Assembly: GCF_000772705.2 (NCBI RefSeq)
Contig: NZ_JSBW02000018.1
Coordinates: 1-64,000, forward strand
Length of the DNA stretch: 64,000 nt
Reading direction: 5' to 3'
From: Xanthomonas vasicola
GTDB lineage: Bacteria; Pseudomonadota; Gammaproteobacteria; Xanthomonadales; Xanthomonadaceae
Shown here piece after piece: positions 52,315 through 60,640 of this stretch. Made by a program: the position numbers and the translations under genes. The notes under the pieces are model-generated. The model had not been told where the DNA came from. It saw nothing but the letters and a program-made list of their open reading frames with translations, and made no database searches. Position 1 is the first letter of the stretch; the number at the start of each line of letters is the position of its first letter.

Positions 52315-53988
52315 ATGTCCAAACCCAAGATCATCGCAATCGCCACGCTGGTGGCGGTGCTCGTTGGATACTTCCTGTCCGGTTTTCTGACGCTGCTGTT
52401 GTTGCGGCTCGACACCGGCCTGTACGCGTGGGACACCTACTACCGCTATTTCAGCGCGCTTGGGTTGTCCCAGGTTGCGCCTTACGCGACCAAGATCAAG
52501 ATTGCAGGCATGCTTGGATTCGGCCTGCCGGCATTGGTCTGGGCGATTACTGTCGTGCTCGTTGTGAAGCCGAAGGCGCGCGCCCTGCACGGCGACGCGC
52601 GCTTTGCCGGCGCCGCCGACCTCTCCAAGCATGGGCTGTTCAAGCCCAGCGGAAATGGCATTGTCGTCGGCAAGTTCAACGGCAAGCTGGTGCGACTGAG
52701 TGGCCAGCAATTCGTGATTCTTGCTGCGCCAACCCGTTCGGGTAAGGGTGTTGGCGTCGTCATTCCTAACCTGCTGGAGTATCAAGAGTCGGTCGTCGTC
52801 CTGGACATCAAGCAGGAGAACTTCGACCTGACCAGTGGGTGGCGTGCCAGCCAGGGCCACGAGGTCTTCCTGTTTAACCCGTTTACCGAAGACCGTCGCA
52901 CCCACCGCTGGAATCCGCTGACCTATGTGTCGAACGACCCCGCGTTCCGCGTTTCGGATCTGATGAGCATTGCGGCGATGCTGTATCCGGATGGGTCGGA
53001 CGACCAGAAATTCTGGGTGAGCCAGGCACGCAACGCGTTCATGGCGTTTGCTCTGTATCTGTTTGAAAACTGGGACGAGGAGCTGTCGCTTGGCTTCCCT
53101 GGTGGAGCCGGGGCGCCGACGCTGGGCGGGATTTATCGCCTGTCCTCGGGCGACGGTACCGATCTCAAGAAATATCTGAAGTCGCTGTCCGAGCGACGGT
53201 TCCTTAGCAGCAATGCCAAGTCGGCCTTTGCTAACCTGCTGTCCCAGGCGGATGAGACCTTCGCCTCGATCATGGGCACGTTGAAAGAGCCGCTCAATGC
53301 ATGGATCAATCCGGTGCTGGACGCCGCCACCAGTGCGGACGACTTCCTGCTCACGGATCTTCGCAAGAAAAAGATGACCATCTACATCGGCATCCAGCCG
53401 AACAAGCTGGCCGAAAGTCGCCTGATCATCAATCTGCTCTTCAGTCAGATCATCAACCTCAACACCCGCGAACTGCCCAAGTCCAACCCCGAGCTCAAAT
53501 ACCAGTGCCTGTTGCTGATGGACGAATTCACCTCGATCGGCAAGGTGGACATCATCGCAACCGCGGTAGCCTATATGGCTGGCTACAACATCCGCCTGCT
53601 GCCCATTATTCAGAGCATGGCGCAGCTGGACGCTACCTACGGCAAGGACCTGTCGCGCACCATCATCACCAACCACGCCCTGCAGATCCTCTATGCACCA
53701 CGCGAGCAGCAGGATGCCAACGACTACTCCGAGATGCTGGGCTATACCACTATCAAAAAGAAGAATATCACCCGAGGGCGAGAGACCACGCACAGCGTGT
53801 CAGAGGAGCGTCGGGCGCTGATGTTGCCGCAGGAGCTCAAGGCCATGGGCAACGAGAAGGAAGTGTTCTTGTACGAGGGGATCCCGCACCCTGTGAAGTG
53901 CGACAAGATCCGCTACTACGAAGACCGCTACTTCACTGCCCGCGTGTTGCAGAAGACCGAAGTGAAAACGCTTACGATCAAATTGTGA
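52315..53988 (+). CDS. virD4: Type IV secretion coupling protein VirD4
   Basis: This 557-residue inner-membrane ATPase recruits effectors to the T4SS. Two N-terminal transmembrane segments (about residues 7-28 and 60-83) precede Walker A APTRSGKGVGVVIPNLLE near residue 138 and Walker B CLLLMDEFTSIGKVD near residue 398. In Xanthomonas, the homologue binds the C-terminal XVIPCD of antibacterial effectors (known for the family). No effector or immunity pair lies inside this window. Confidence 0.95.
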   Translation: MSKPKIIAIATLVAVLVGYFLSGFLTLLLLRLDTGLYAWDTYYRYFSALGLSQVAPYATKIKIAGMLGFGLPALVWAITVVLVVKPKARALHGDARFAGAADLSKHGLFKPSGNGIVVGKFNGKLVRLSGQQFVILAAPTRSGKGVGVVIPNLLEYQESVVVLDIKQENFDLTSGWRASQGHEVFLFNPFTEDRRTHRWNPLTYVSNDPAFRVSDLMSIAAMLYPDGSDDQKFWVSQARNAFMAFALYLFENWDEELSLGFPGGAGAPTLGGIYRLSSGDGTDLKKYLKSLSERRFLSSNAKSAFANLLSQADETFASIMGTLKEPLNAWINPVLDAATSADDFLLTDLRKKKMTIYIGIQPNKLAESRLIINLLFSQIINLNTRELPKSNPELKYQCLLLMDEFTSIGKVDIIATAVAYMAGYNIRLLPIIQSMAQLDATYGKDLSRTIITNHALQILYAPREQQDANDYSEMLGYTTIKKKNITRGRETTHSVSEERRALMLPQELKAMGNEKEVFLYEGIPHPVKCDKIRYYEDRYFTARVLQKTEVKTLTIKL

Positions 53989-54311
53989 TTCGAGTCACAT
54001 TTGGTGTGCGGACTGGGGGCGTAATTCTTGACGTATCTGCTTGTTAAGGGCAAAGTTATCAAGAATCAGGGTAGATGGATTTGTACAGGGAAGCGGCGCT
54101 GGACGGGGCCGTACTGGAGTAGAGCTATGGATGGTGTGTCAGCGTCTTCTTTTTCTTCAGCAGCAGGCATTGCCCACTGGGGTGACTCAGCGGCTTGCGT
54201 GACTGCGAGTGAGTCATCAACAAAAACAATTTTCCTCCGGTGCCTGATGGTGCGCGGAGGCCTAATGCTGTCCGGTGTAAGCCCAGAATTTCATGAGTTG
54301 GAGAAGTCAGA
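53989..54311 (+). promoter_or_regulatory. GGA-rich virB leader, candidate CsrA/RsmA target
   Basis: The 323 bases between virD4 and virB7 contain eight GGA triplets (54010, 54077, 54089, 54101, 54116, 54129, 54256 and 54300). Several are in CTGGAC/CTGGAG/ATGGAT contexts like CsrA sites. The X. citri virB operon is known to be repressed by CsrA, so this is the natural regulatory region. Short open frames here look spurious. Confidence 0.55.
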
Positions 54312-54731
54312 GTGAATCCGATGTATGTGCCCAAGCTGTCGTTGGTGCTAATAGCTGCGGTATTGGTAGGCGCTTGCGCGACCAAGCCTGCTCCTGACTT
54401 TGGTGGTCGTTGGAAGCACGTCAACCATTTTGACGAGGCACCAACCGAGATCCCGCTCTATACCTCGTACACGTATCAGGCCACCCCGATGGACGGCACG
54501 CTGAAGACCATGCTGGAACGCTGGGCCGCGGATTCCAACATGCAGCTGTCCTATAACTTGCCGTCGGACTACACCTTGATCGGGCCGGTTTCTGCAATCA
54601 GCACGACCAGCGTCCAGCAGGCTGCCACCGAGTTGAGCGCCGTGTACGCAGCTCAAGGAGTTTCGGTGTCGGTTTCTGCCAACAAGTTGTTGGTCCAGCC
54701 GGTGCCGGTATCGTCTGGCGCAAAGCTTTAA
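54312..54731 (+). CDS. virB7: T4SS outer-membrane lipoprotein VirB7 with N0 domain
   Basis: This 139-residue protein has a lipoprotein signal ending LVGAC (Cys22 modified). A proline-rich linker follows, then a globular domain (about residues 58-134; TLKTMLERWAADSNMQL, TLIGPVSAISTTSVQQAATEL). This domain resembles the N0 domain of secretins and TonB-receptor signalling domains. Classical VirB7 proteins are only about 40-60 residues, and the large form is a mark of the Xanthomonas-type killing T4SS. GTG at 54312 is taken as start; ATG at 54321 is an alternative. Confidence 0.93.
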   Translation: MNPMYVPKLSLVLIAAVLVGACATKPAPDFGGRWKHVNHFDEAPTEIPLYTSYTYQATPMDGTLKTMLERWAADSNMQLSYNLPSDYTLIGPVSAISTTSVQQAATELSAVYAAQGVSVSVSANKLLVQPVPVSSGAKL

Positions 54732-54744
54732 AGGACTGCCTTTT

Positions 54745-54769
54745 GATCCATGCCGTTTAGGCATGGATC
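54745..54769 (+). other. Intercistronic hairpin virB7-virB8
   Basis: A perfect 10-bp stem, GATCCATGCC-GTTTA-GGCATGGATC, lies 14 bases after the virB7 stop, in a 110-base gap. TTTGGCCTTT follows, which is a weak T-run. It may be an attenuator, a processing site or a 3'-end stabiliser. Confidence 0.7.
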
Positions 54770-54841
54770 TTTGGCCTTTCTGCCTTCTCAAGTCCCCGCG
54801 ACACGTTGCGGCGATAGTTTCAGGCCTGACAAGGCCCCACG

Positions 54842-55876
54842 GTGACGGATCAAGACATGTTGCGTAAGAAGGTCAGTGAAAAGGACGGTTCCGCCCAAGT
54901 GGGTGCGGCCATTCAAAAGGCGGTGAATTACGAGGTAAGCATTGCCGACCTCGCGCGCCGCAGTGAAAAGCGTGCCTGGATCGTGGCGACCCTATCGATG
55001 CTGGTCACCGTCCTGACGGCGGGCGGCTACTACTACATGCTGCCGCTGAAGGAGAAGGTGCCGTATCTGGTCATGGCGGACGCGTATTCCGGTACTAGCA
55101 CCATAGCCAAGCTTGAGCCCAATTTCGGTGGCCGGACAATCAGCACCAGCGAAGCGCTGGCGCGCAGCAATATTGCGCGTTTCATTATCGCGCGTGAGTC
55201 GTTTGACCTTTCCATCATTGGTCAGCGCGATTGGAACACGGTCTCGGCAATGGGGTCGACAAATGTCGTGGGCGAATATCGTGCGCTGCATTCTGCCAAT
55301 AACCCGTCGAGGCCGCTGAATACGTACGGCAAACTCCGTGCGATTCGCGTTAATATTTTGAGCATTACCTTGATTGGCGGTAACGGGAAAGCATATACCG
55401 GGGCAACCGTGCGCTTCCAGCGAACCGTTTATGACAAGAATTCCACGGTTTCCACGCTACTGGATAACAAGATCGCCACGATGGGCTTTGTTTATCAGGA
55501 TAATCTTGAGATGAGCGATAGCTTGAGGGTGGAAAATCCTCTAGGTTTTCGCGTCACTGATTACCGCGTAGATAATGACTACTCGGCGCTGCCCGTCGCT
55601 CCAGCGGCTGGTGCGGTCATCAACGCCCAGCCTCAGGCAGCAGTGCCGCAGCAGGCCATGCAGCAGCCGATGACTGGGATGGCCGGTCCAAACGCAGCAG
55701 GTGCGGGCATTGCACCTCAAGCGGGCGTTCCGATGCAGCAGCAAGGTGGCGTGCCGCAGCAACAGGCGCAGCCAGCATTTCCTGATCAAATGCAGACGGC
55801 CGGTCAGCTGCAAGCGCAGCCTGCAATGCAACCCCAAGGGACGCCCAAGAATGTCAATGGAGCAAGTGGTCGATGA
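54842..55876 (+). CDS. virB8: T4SS inner-membrane protein VirB8
   Basis: This 344-residue bitopic protein has one transmembrane segment (about residues 43-63) and a periplasmic NTF2-like VirB8 domain to about residue 245. It then carries a roughly 95-residue Gln/Pro/Ala-rich extension (PQQAMQQPMTGMAG...), absent from classical VirB8 (about 235 residues). It starts with GTG at 54842. Its stop overlaps the virB9 ATG. Confidence 0.93.
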   Translation: MTDQDMLRKKVSEKDGSAQVGAAIQKAVNYEVSIADLARRSEKRAWIVATLSMLVTVLTAGGYYYMLPLKEKVPYLVMADAYSGTSTIAKLEPNFGGRTISTSEALARSNIARFIIARESFDLSIIGQRDWNTVSAMGSTNVVGEYRALHSANNPSRPLNTYGKLRAIRVNILSITLIGGNGKAYTGATVRFQRTVYDKNSTVSTLLDNKIATMGFVYQDNLEMSDSLRVENPLGFRVTDYRVDNDYSALPVAPAAGAVINAQPQAAVPQQAMQQPMTGMAGPNAAGAGIAPQAGVPMQQQGGVPQQQAQPAFPDQMQTAGQLQAQPAMQPQGTPKNVNGASGR

Positions 55877-56640
55877 AACTTTTTAACCGATATAGGGTTG
55901 CGTTGTTGTCAGCGCTACCGCTTGCGCTGTGCGCTTTGTCAGCAGCCGCTCAAGTTGTTCAGGAATATGAATATGCACCCGACCGTATCTATCAGGTGCG
56001 CACAGGTCTTGGTATTACCACTCAGGTGGAGCTGAGTCCGAACGAAAAAATTCTGGATTACAGCACCGGTTTCACTGGTGGGTGGGAGCTCACGCGGCGA
56101 GAGAATGTTTTTTATCTCAAGCCTAAAAATGTCGATGTCGATACGAACATGATGATTCGTACAGCGACGCATTCTTATATTCTTGAGCTCAAGGTAGTGG
56201 CAACGGATTGGCAGCGTCTGGAGCAGGCAAAGCAGGCGGGCGTTCAATACAAGGTTGTGTTTACCTACCCGAAGGACACAAGCTTCAATAACGTCGAGGA
56301 TGCGGATACCTCGAAGAACGGCCCGTTGCTGAATGCCAAGATCCTGAAGGATCGCCGCTACTACTACGATTACGATTATGCAACACGCACCAAGAAGTCC
56401 TGGTTGATTCCAAGTCGTGTCTATGACGATGGTAAATTCACTTACATAAATATGGATTTGACGCGTTTTCCGACAGGGAATTTTCCTGCGGTTTTCGCTC
56501 GCGAGAAAGAACATGCCGAAGATTTTCTCGTTAATACGACGGTAGAGGGAAATACTCTGATCGTGCACGGAACCTATCCTTTCCTGGTGGTTCGTCATGG
56601 CGATAACGTCGTCGGTCTGCGAAGGAACAAGCAAAAGTGA
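55873..56640 (+). CDS. virB9: T4SS outer-membrane complex protein VirB9
   Basis: This 255-residue periplasmic/outer-membrane protein has a signal peptide (cleavage near SAAAQ) and the CagX/VirB9 fold. The N-terminal domain has GLGITTQVELSPNEKI and the C-terminal domain KKSWLIPSRVYDDGKFTYI, ending GLRRNKQK. It forms the core channel complex with VirB7 and VirB10. The start overlaps virB8 and the stop overlaps the GTG of virB10. Confidence 0.95.
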   Translation: MKLFNRYRVALLSALPLALCALSAAAQVVQEYEYAPDRIYQVRTGLGITTQVELSPNEKILDYSTGFTGGWELTRRENVFYLKPKNVDVDTNMMIRTATHSYILELKVVATDWQRLEQAKQAGVQYKVVFTYPKDTSFNNVEDADTSKNGPLLNAKILKDRRYYYDYDYATRTKKSWLIPSRVYDDGKFTYINMDLTRFPTGNFPAVFAREKEHAEDFLVNTTVEGNTLIVHGTYPFLVVRHGDNVVGLRRNKQK

Positions 56641-57806
56641 ATTCGAATATTCCAAACAGCCCTGATGAGCGCTCCCAGAACCATGGCGGGGATGAGCAGC
56701 GCAACGGCGACTATAACGAGCGCAACAATCCGTACTTCGCGCGTCAGCAGGCTGGCGCCGAGCCGGACTTGGATGCCAATGAGCCGGTCTTAAGATCGAG
56801 CGACATCAAGCGACTTAATCGTAAGGCGCTAGTGTTTCTTGCGGCTATTGCGGCCCTCTTGATTCTTGCCATCTTCTGGCTTGCGACGCAAAGCGGGGAA
56901 GATTCTGCGCCCCCGAAGCCGCGTACCGAGACGGTAGTTGCACCTGCGTTGCCGCAGAGCATGACTGCGCCAGTCGAAGAAGCACCGGTTCCGTTAGCTC
57001 AGCAGCCCAGTCTGCCGCCACTGCCACCGATGCCGACCGACAATAGCGATGAGGTTAGTTCCGCACCGGAACGTCAGCGTGGGCCAACGCTGCTGGAGCG
57101 TCGCATCCTTGCTGAGTCTGCTGCAAACAACGGCGGCGTTCCCGGTCAACTGGGTGCGCAGCCTGCACCTGCTCAGGAAGATGGTCCGGTCACGCTGGCC
57201 AAGCCGATCAGCAACCCGGACGGTCTACTGGTACGCGGTACCTATATTCGCTGCATCCTGGAGACGCGCATCATCTCCGATTTTGGCGGTTACACCTCGT
57301 GCATCGTCACCGAGCCCGTCTACTCCATCAATGGACACAACCTGCTTCTTCCGAAGGGGTCCAAGATGCTGGGGCAGTACAGTGCCGGTGAGCCGACCTC
57401 TCATCGTCTACAAGTCGTTTGGGACCGCGTCACTACGCCTACCGGTTTGGATGTCACGCTCATGGGGCCCGGCATCGATACGCTCGGCAGCTCCGGTCAT
57501 CCGGGGAATTACAACGCGCATTGGGGTAACAAGATTGCTTCAGCCTTGTTCATTAGTCTGCTGAGCGACGCATTCAAATATGCAGCGGCGGAATATGGCC
57601 CCGAGACCACAACAATCGGCGTTGGCTCCGGCATCGTTACCCAGCAGCCGTTCGAGAGTAATACTGCACGTAGCATGCAGCAGCTTGCGGAGCAGGCGGT
57701 TGAAAAATCAGGGCGTCGTCCTGCCACCCTGACGATCAACCAAGGAACGGTGCTGAACGTTTATGTTGCCAAGGACGTCGATTTCTCGGCTGTCCTGCCG
57801 AAGTGA
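56637..57806 (+). CDS. virB10: T4SS core complex protein VirB10
   Basis: This 389-residue protein spans the envelope. It has a cytoplasmic Asn/Asp-rich N-terminus, one transmembrane segment (about residues 65-83) and a proline-rich periplasmic region (about 95-140). The TrbI/VirB10 beta-barrel domain follows (LVRGTYIRCILETRI near residue 199, NLLLPKGSKMLGQY near residue 235, GPGIDTLGSSGHPG, NQGTVLNVYVAKDVDF at the end). The start is GTG overlapping virB9. Confidence 0.95.
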   Translation: MNSNIPNSPDERSQNHGGDEQRNGDYNERNNPYFARQQAGAEPDLDANEPVLRSSDIKRLNRKALVFLAAIAALLILAIFWLATQSGEDSAPPKPRTETVVAPALPQSMTAPVEEAPVPLAQQPSLPPLPPMPTDNSDEVSSAPERQRGPTLLERRILAESAANNGGVPGQLGAQPAPAQEDGPVTLAKPISNPDGLLVRGTYIRCILETRIISDFGGYTSCIVTEPVYSINGHNLLLPKGSKMLGQYSAGEPTSHRLQVVWDRVTTPTGLDVTLMGPGIDTLGSSGHPGNYNAHWGNKIASALFISLLSDAFKYAAAEYGPETTTIGVGSGIVTQQPFESNTARSMQQLAEQAVEKSGRRPATLTINQGTVLNVYVAKDVDFSAVLPK

Positions 57807-58861
57807 ATGAAATGGTTGCCATGACGATCGATGACTCCCCGACAGCGCGTATTTCGAATGACTTTCTGGACTACCAGTACTCCGTGCTGGGAATCCTGGA
57901 CTATCTTAATTCGCCTGACGTGACCGAAATTTGCATCAATCGTCCTGGTGAGTTGTACCTGGAAACGATCCATGGATGGCAGCGAGTCGACGTGCCATCC
58001 CTCACGTACGACCGTGCTCGGCAGTTCTGTACGGCGGTCGTCAATGAGAGCAACACCGGGCAACGCATTACCGATGCTGACCCTGTCGTGTCGCTGACGT
58101 TTCCGACCGGGCAACGCGCCCAGTTTGTTATGCCGCCGGCCTGTGATGCGGGCAAGGTGTCCATCACCATCCGGCTTCCTTCCAAGCACACTAAGTCGCT
58201 GGAGCAATACAAGCACGACGGTTTCTTCGACGAAGTGCTTGAGCAATCGGCAGATGTCAGCGATCACGACCAAGAACTGCTAGAGCTGCGCCGCAAGCGC
58301 GATTACGCAGAGTTCTTCAAGAAGTGCGTGCTTTACAAGAAAAACGTCGTTGTTGCTGGTGCGACGGGTAGCGGCAAGACGACCTTCATGAAGGCGCTCG
58401 TCAATCACATACCGAGCGAAGAGCGCTTGGTGACCATTGAGGACGCCCGAGAGCTCTTCATCAGTCAGCCGAACTCCGTGCACTTGCTCTATTCCAAGGG
58501 GGGGCAAAGCGCCAGCAACGTGACGGCCAAGAGTTGCATGGAAGCCTGCCTGCGTATGAAGCCGGACCGTATAATTCTTGCCGAGTTGCGCGGCGATGAG
58601 TCGTTTTACTTTATTCGTAACTGCGCATCTGGCCATCCAGGCTCAATTACCAGTTGTCACGCTGGAAGCGTCGAGCAGACGTGGGACCAGCTTGCATTGA
58701 TGGTGAAGGCCTCGAATGAGGGCTCCGGACTGGAGTTCGAAGTGATCAAGCGCTTGCTCAGAATGACCATTGACGTTGTGGTTCACATCAAGGCGCACGC
58801 TGGACGGCGCTTCATCACGGGCATCGATTTCGATCCGCTGCGCACGCTGCGCGGCGGTTAG
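57803..58861 (+). CDS. virB11: T4SS hexameric ATPase VirB11
   Basis: This 352-residue traffic ATPase of the GspE/VirB11 family has Walker A VAGATGSGKTTFMKAL near residue 184, an Asp-box ERLVTIEDARELF, Walker B RIILAELRGDESFYF and the His-box GHPGSITSCHAGS near residue 275. GTG at 57803 overlaps the virB10 stop; ATG at 57812 is an alternative start. Confidence 0.95.
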   Translation: MNEMVAMTIDDSPTARISNDFLDYQYSVLGILDYLNSPDVTEICINRPGELYLETIHGWQRVDVPSLTYDRARQFCTAVVNESNTGQRITDADPVVSLTFPTGQRAQFVMPPACDAGKVSITIRLPSKHTKSLEQYKHDGFFDEVLEQSADVSDHDQELLELRRKRDYAEFFKKCVLYKKNVVVAGATGSGKTTFMKALVNHIPSEERLVTIEDARELFISQPNSVHLLYSKGGQSASNVTAKSCMEACLRMKPDRIILAELRGDESFYFIRNCASGHPGSITSCHAGSVEQTWDQLALMVKASNEGSGLEFEVIKRLLRMTIDVVVHIKAHAGRRFITGIDFDPLRTLRGG

Positions 58862-58909
58862 GGGTTGACGTTGTAGTTGAGTTTGATCTGGTTTAGAAGG
58901 AGTACTGAG

Positions 58910-59752
58910 ATGTTGCCTGGCATGGAACTAATGGGATGCACTGGACTGGCCGTCCCCGGCGAGGTAATGCAGCACGTTGTCCGTGTCGAATCGTCGCGTA
59001 ATCCCTACGCGATTGGTGTCGTTGGTGGACGCCTGGTACGTGAGCCGCGCGGTCTGGCTGAGGCAGTCGCCACGGCGAAGATGTTGGAACAGAAGGGGTA
59101 CAACTTCTCGCTTGGTCTAGGTCAGGTCAATCGGTACAACCTGCAGAAGTACGGTCTGGCTACCTATGAGATGGCATTCGACAAATGCCCTAATTTGGTC
59201 GCCGCCTCAAAGATTTTGGCTGAATGCCATTCGCGTTCTGGTGCCAACTGGGGGAAGTCGTTTAGCTGCTACTACTCTGGAAATTTTGAAACCGGCTTCA
59301 AGCATGGCTACGTGCAGAAAATTTATGCCTCCATTCGTCAGTCGGTAGCGTCTTCCGGCGCCGAGCCTATCGCTGTCGTGCCAACCCGCCAGGTGCAACT
59401 GAAGCCCGTGAGTCCCCTGCGACAGGCTGCAGCCGAATTGGCAGACGCGATCGTGTCTCGTCGCATTCAGGATTTTTCCGGGGCGGGCCACACAGCGGCT
59501 TCACCGCCGGGGCCTATGCTATCCCAGCCTGCAACAGCGTATTCCTTACCGAGCCGGGTCGCGCCTGCGGTTAATGCACCTCATTCAGCCGAAAATGAGT
59601 TGTATGTGGTGAAAGCAACGGGGCAGGGGCGTGGTGTGGCAGTACCAGCCTCTGCGCCTCAGGCTTCGACGCCGATCGAGCAATCTGCACCCGTTTCTAT
59701 GCAGCGAGCACCACAAACAGTTCCGCAAGTAGATAGTGCATTCGTTTTTTAG
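58910..59752 (+). CDS. virB1: T4SS lytic transglycosylase VirB1
   Basis: This 280-residue protein has an SLT-type catalytic domain in the first 155 residues. VESSRNPYAIGVV carries the catalytic Glu; GLGQVNRYNLQKYGL and CYYSGNFETGF follow. A low-complexity Ala/Pro/Gln C-terminus follows. AAGGAG stands before the ATG at 58910; a longer frame from 58877 lacks such a site. It opens peptidoglycan for assembly. No classical signal peptide is obvious, so its export route is unclear. Confidence 0.9.
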   Translation: MLPGMELMGCTGLAVPGEVMQHVVRVESSRNPYAIGVVGGRLVREPRGLAEAVATAKMLEQKGYNFSLGLGQVNRYNLQKYGLATYEMAFDKCPNLVAASKILAECHSRSGANWGKSFSCYYSGNFETGFKHGYVQKIYASIRQSVASSGAEPIAVVPTRQVQLKPVSPLRQAAAELADAIVSRRIQDFSGAGHTAASPPGPMLSQPATAYSLPSRVAPAVNAPHSAENELYVVKATGQGRGVAVPASAPQASTPIEQSAPVSMQRAPQTVPQVDSAFVF

Positions 59753-59809
59753 GATGGAAATTGCCAAGGATATGGCTGCTGGACCCCCTCTGTTCCCAAG
59801 GAGTTAGAC

Positions 59810-60235
59810 ATGAAGTTTGAAATCGACAACAAAACGATCGCCGATGCCAAGATGGTTGGCACGCAGGCAATGAAGGCACTGGTGTTTACCGCATTGTTGG
59901 TAGTGGCGGGTGGTGCCGGCGCCCAAGGCACCCCTAGTGGTAATGGCCTAGGTGGTACAGACACACAGGTCTGTGGCTTTCTTAACAACGTGAAGAAGCT
60001 GCTGAATATGGGTTCCATCGCGGTCGTCACCATTGCCGTCATCGTGGCGGGTTATCAGATTGCTTTCGCGCATAAGCGCATTTCTGAGGTATCTCCAATC
60101 CTGATCGGTGGTGTTTTGATTGGCGCAGCTGGTCAGATCGCTAACATGATTCTTCAGAACAAAGATGGTGCTGCTGGGAACGACTGCTCGGGAATCGGCG
60201 CTTCGCTAATGCAGATCGCTCAATACTATGCATAA
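59810..60235 (+). CDS. virB2: T4SS major pilin VirB2
   Basis: This 141-residue prepilin has a long N-terminal region with a hydrophobic signal (residues 22-38, cleavage near AGAQ). Two hydrophobic helices follow (MGSIAVVTIAVIVAGYQIAF; SPILIGGVLIGAAGQIANMI) joined by the basic loop HKRISE, typical of VirB2. AAGGAG precedes the ATG. It overlaps virB3 by eight bases. Confidence 0.93.
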   Translation: MKFEIDNKTIADAKMVGTQAMKALVFTALLVVAGGAGAQGTPSGNGLGGTDTQVCGFLNNVKKLLNMGSIAVVTIAVIVAGYQIAFAHKRISEVSPILIGGVLIGAAGQIANMILQNKDGAAGNDCSGIGASLMQIAQYYA

Positions 60236-60539
60236 AGACGTACTCTTCCGCGGATGCACCCGCCCCGCGATGTTTTTGGGGGTGCCTTACATTCCCTTCT
60301 TCATTGGTGCGGGCGGTGGCTTGCTGTTGGGGATGTACATCAATCTTTGGTACCTGTTGACCATCCCGGTCATCATCTTTGCCATGCAGCAGATGGCAAA
60401 GCGTGATGAGATGATCTTCAGGTTGCTGGGATTACGTTGGCTGTTCCGAATGCGTGCGCGAAACCTTCAGCGTTATTCGGGAATGTGGGTCTTCAGCCCA
60501 AATGAATATCGCAAGAATCCCCCGGGAAAATCGCGATGA
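60228..60539 (+). CDS. virB3: T4SS inner-membrane protein VirB3
   Basis: This 103-residue protein has VLFRGCTRPAMFLGVPYIPF at the start, two adjacent hydrophobic segments (about residues 17-58) and a basic C-terminus, as in VirB3. It overlaps virB2 and is followed by a strong hairpin before virB4. Confidence 0.93.
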   Translation: MHKDVLFRGCTRPAMFLGVPYIPFFIGAGGGLLLGMYINLWYLLTIPVIIFAMQQMAKRDEMIFRLLGLRWLFRMRARNLQRYSGMWVFSPNEYRKNPPGKSR

Positions 60540-60554
60540 ACACGTAGCCGTTTT

Positions 60555-60589
60555 ACCAACCCCACGCATGCAACCCGCGTGGGGTTGGT
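60555..60589 (+). other. Intercistronic 13-bp hairpin virB3-virB4
   Basis: ACCAACCCCACGC and GCGTGGGGTTGGT pair perfectly around a nine-base loop, 15 bases after the virB3 stop. No T-run follows, so simple termination is unlikely. An RNA processing or protection role is possible. Confidence 0.8.
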
Positions 60590-60640
60590 GTTTGCGATGG
60601 TCGCTTGGTGTGATGCTTCCTCTCTAAATTTGGTAAGACC

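Noticed and set aside
54028-54315. 95-codon open frame between virD4 and virB7
   Set aside because: It starts with TTG without a good ribosome-binding site, its composition is not gene-like, and the region fits a leader better.
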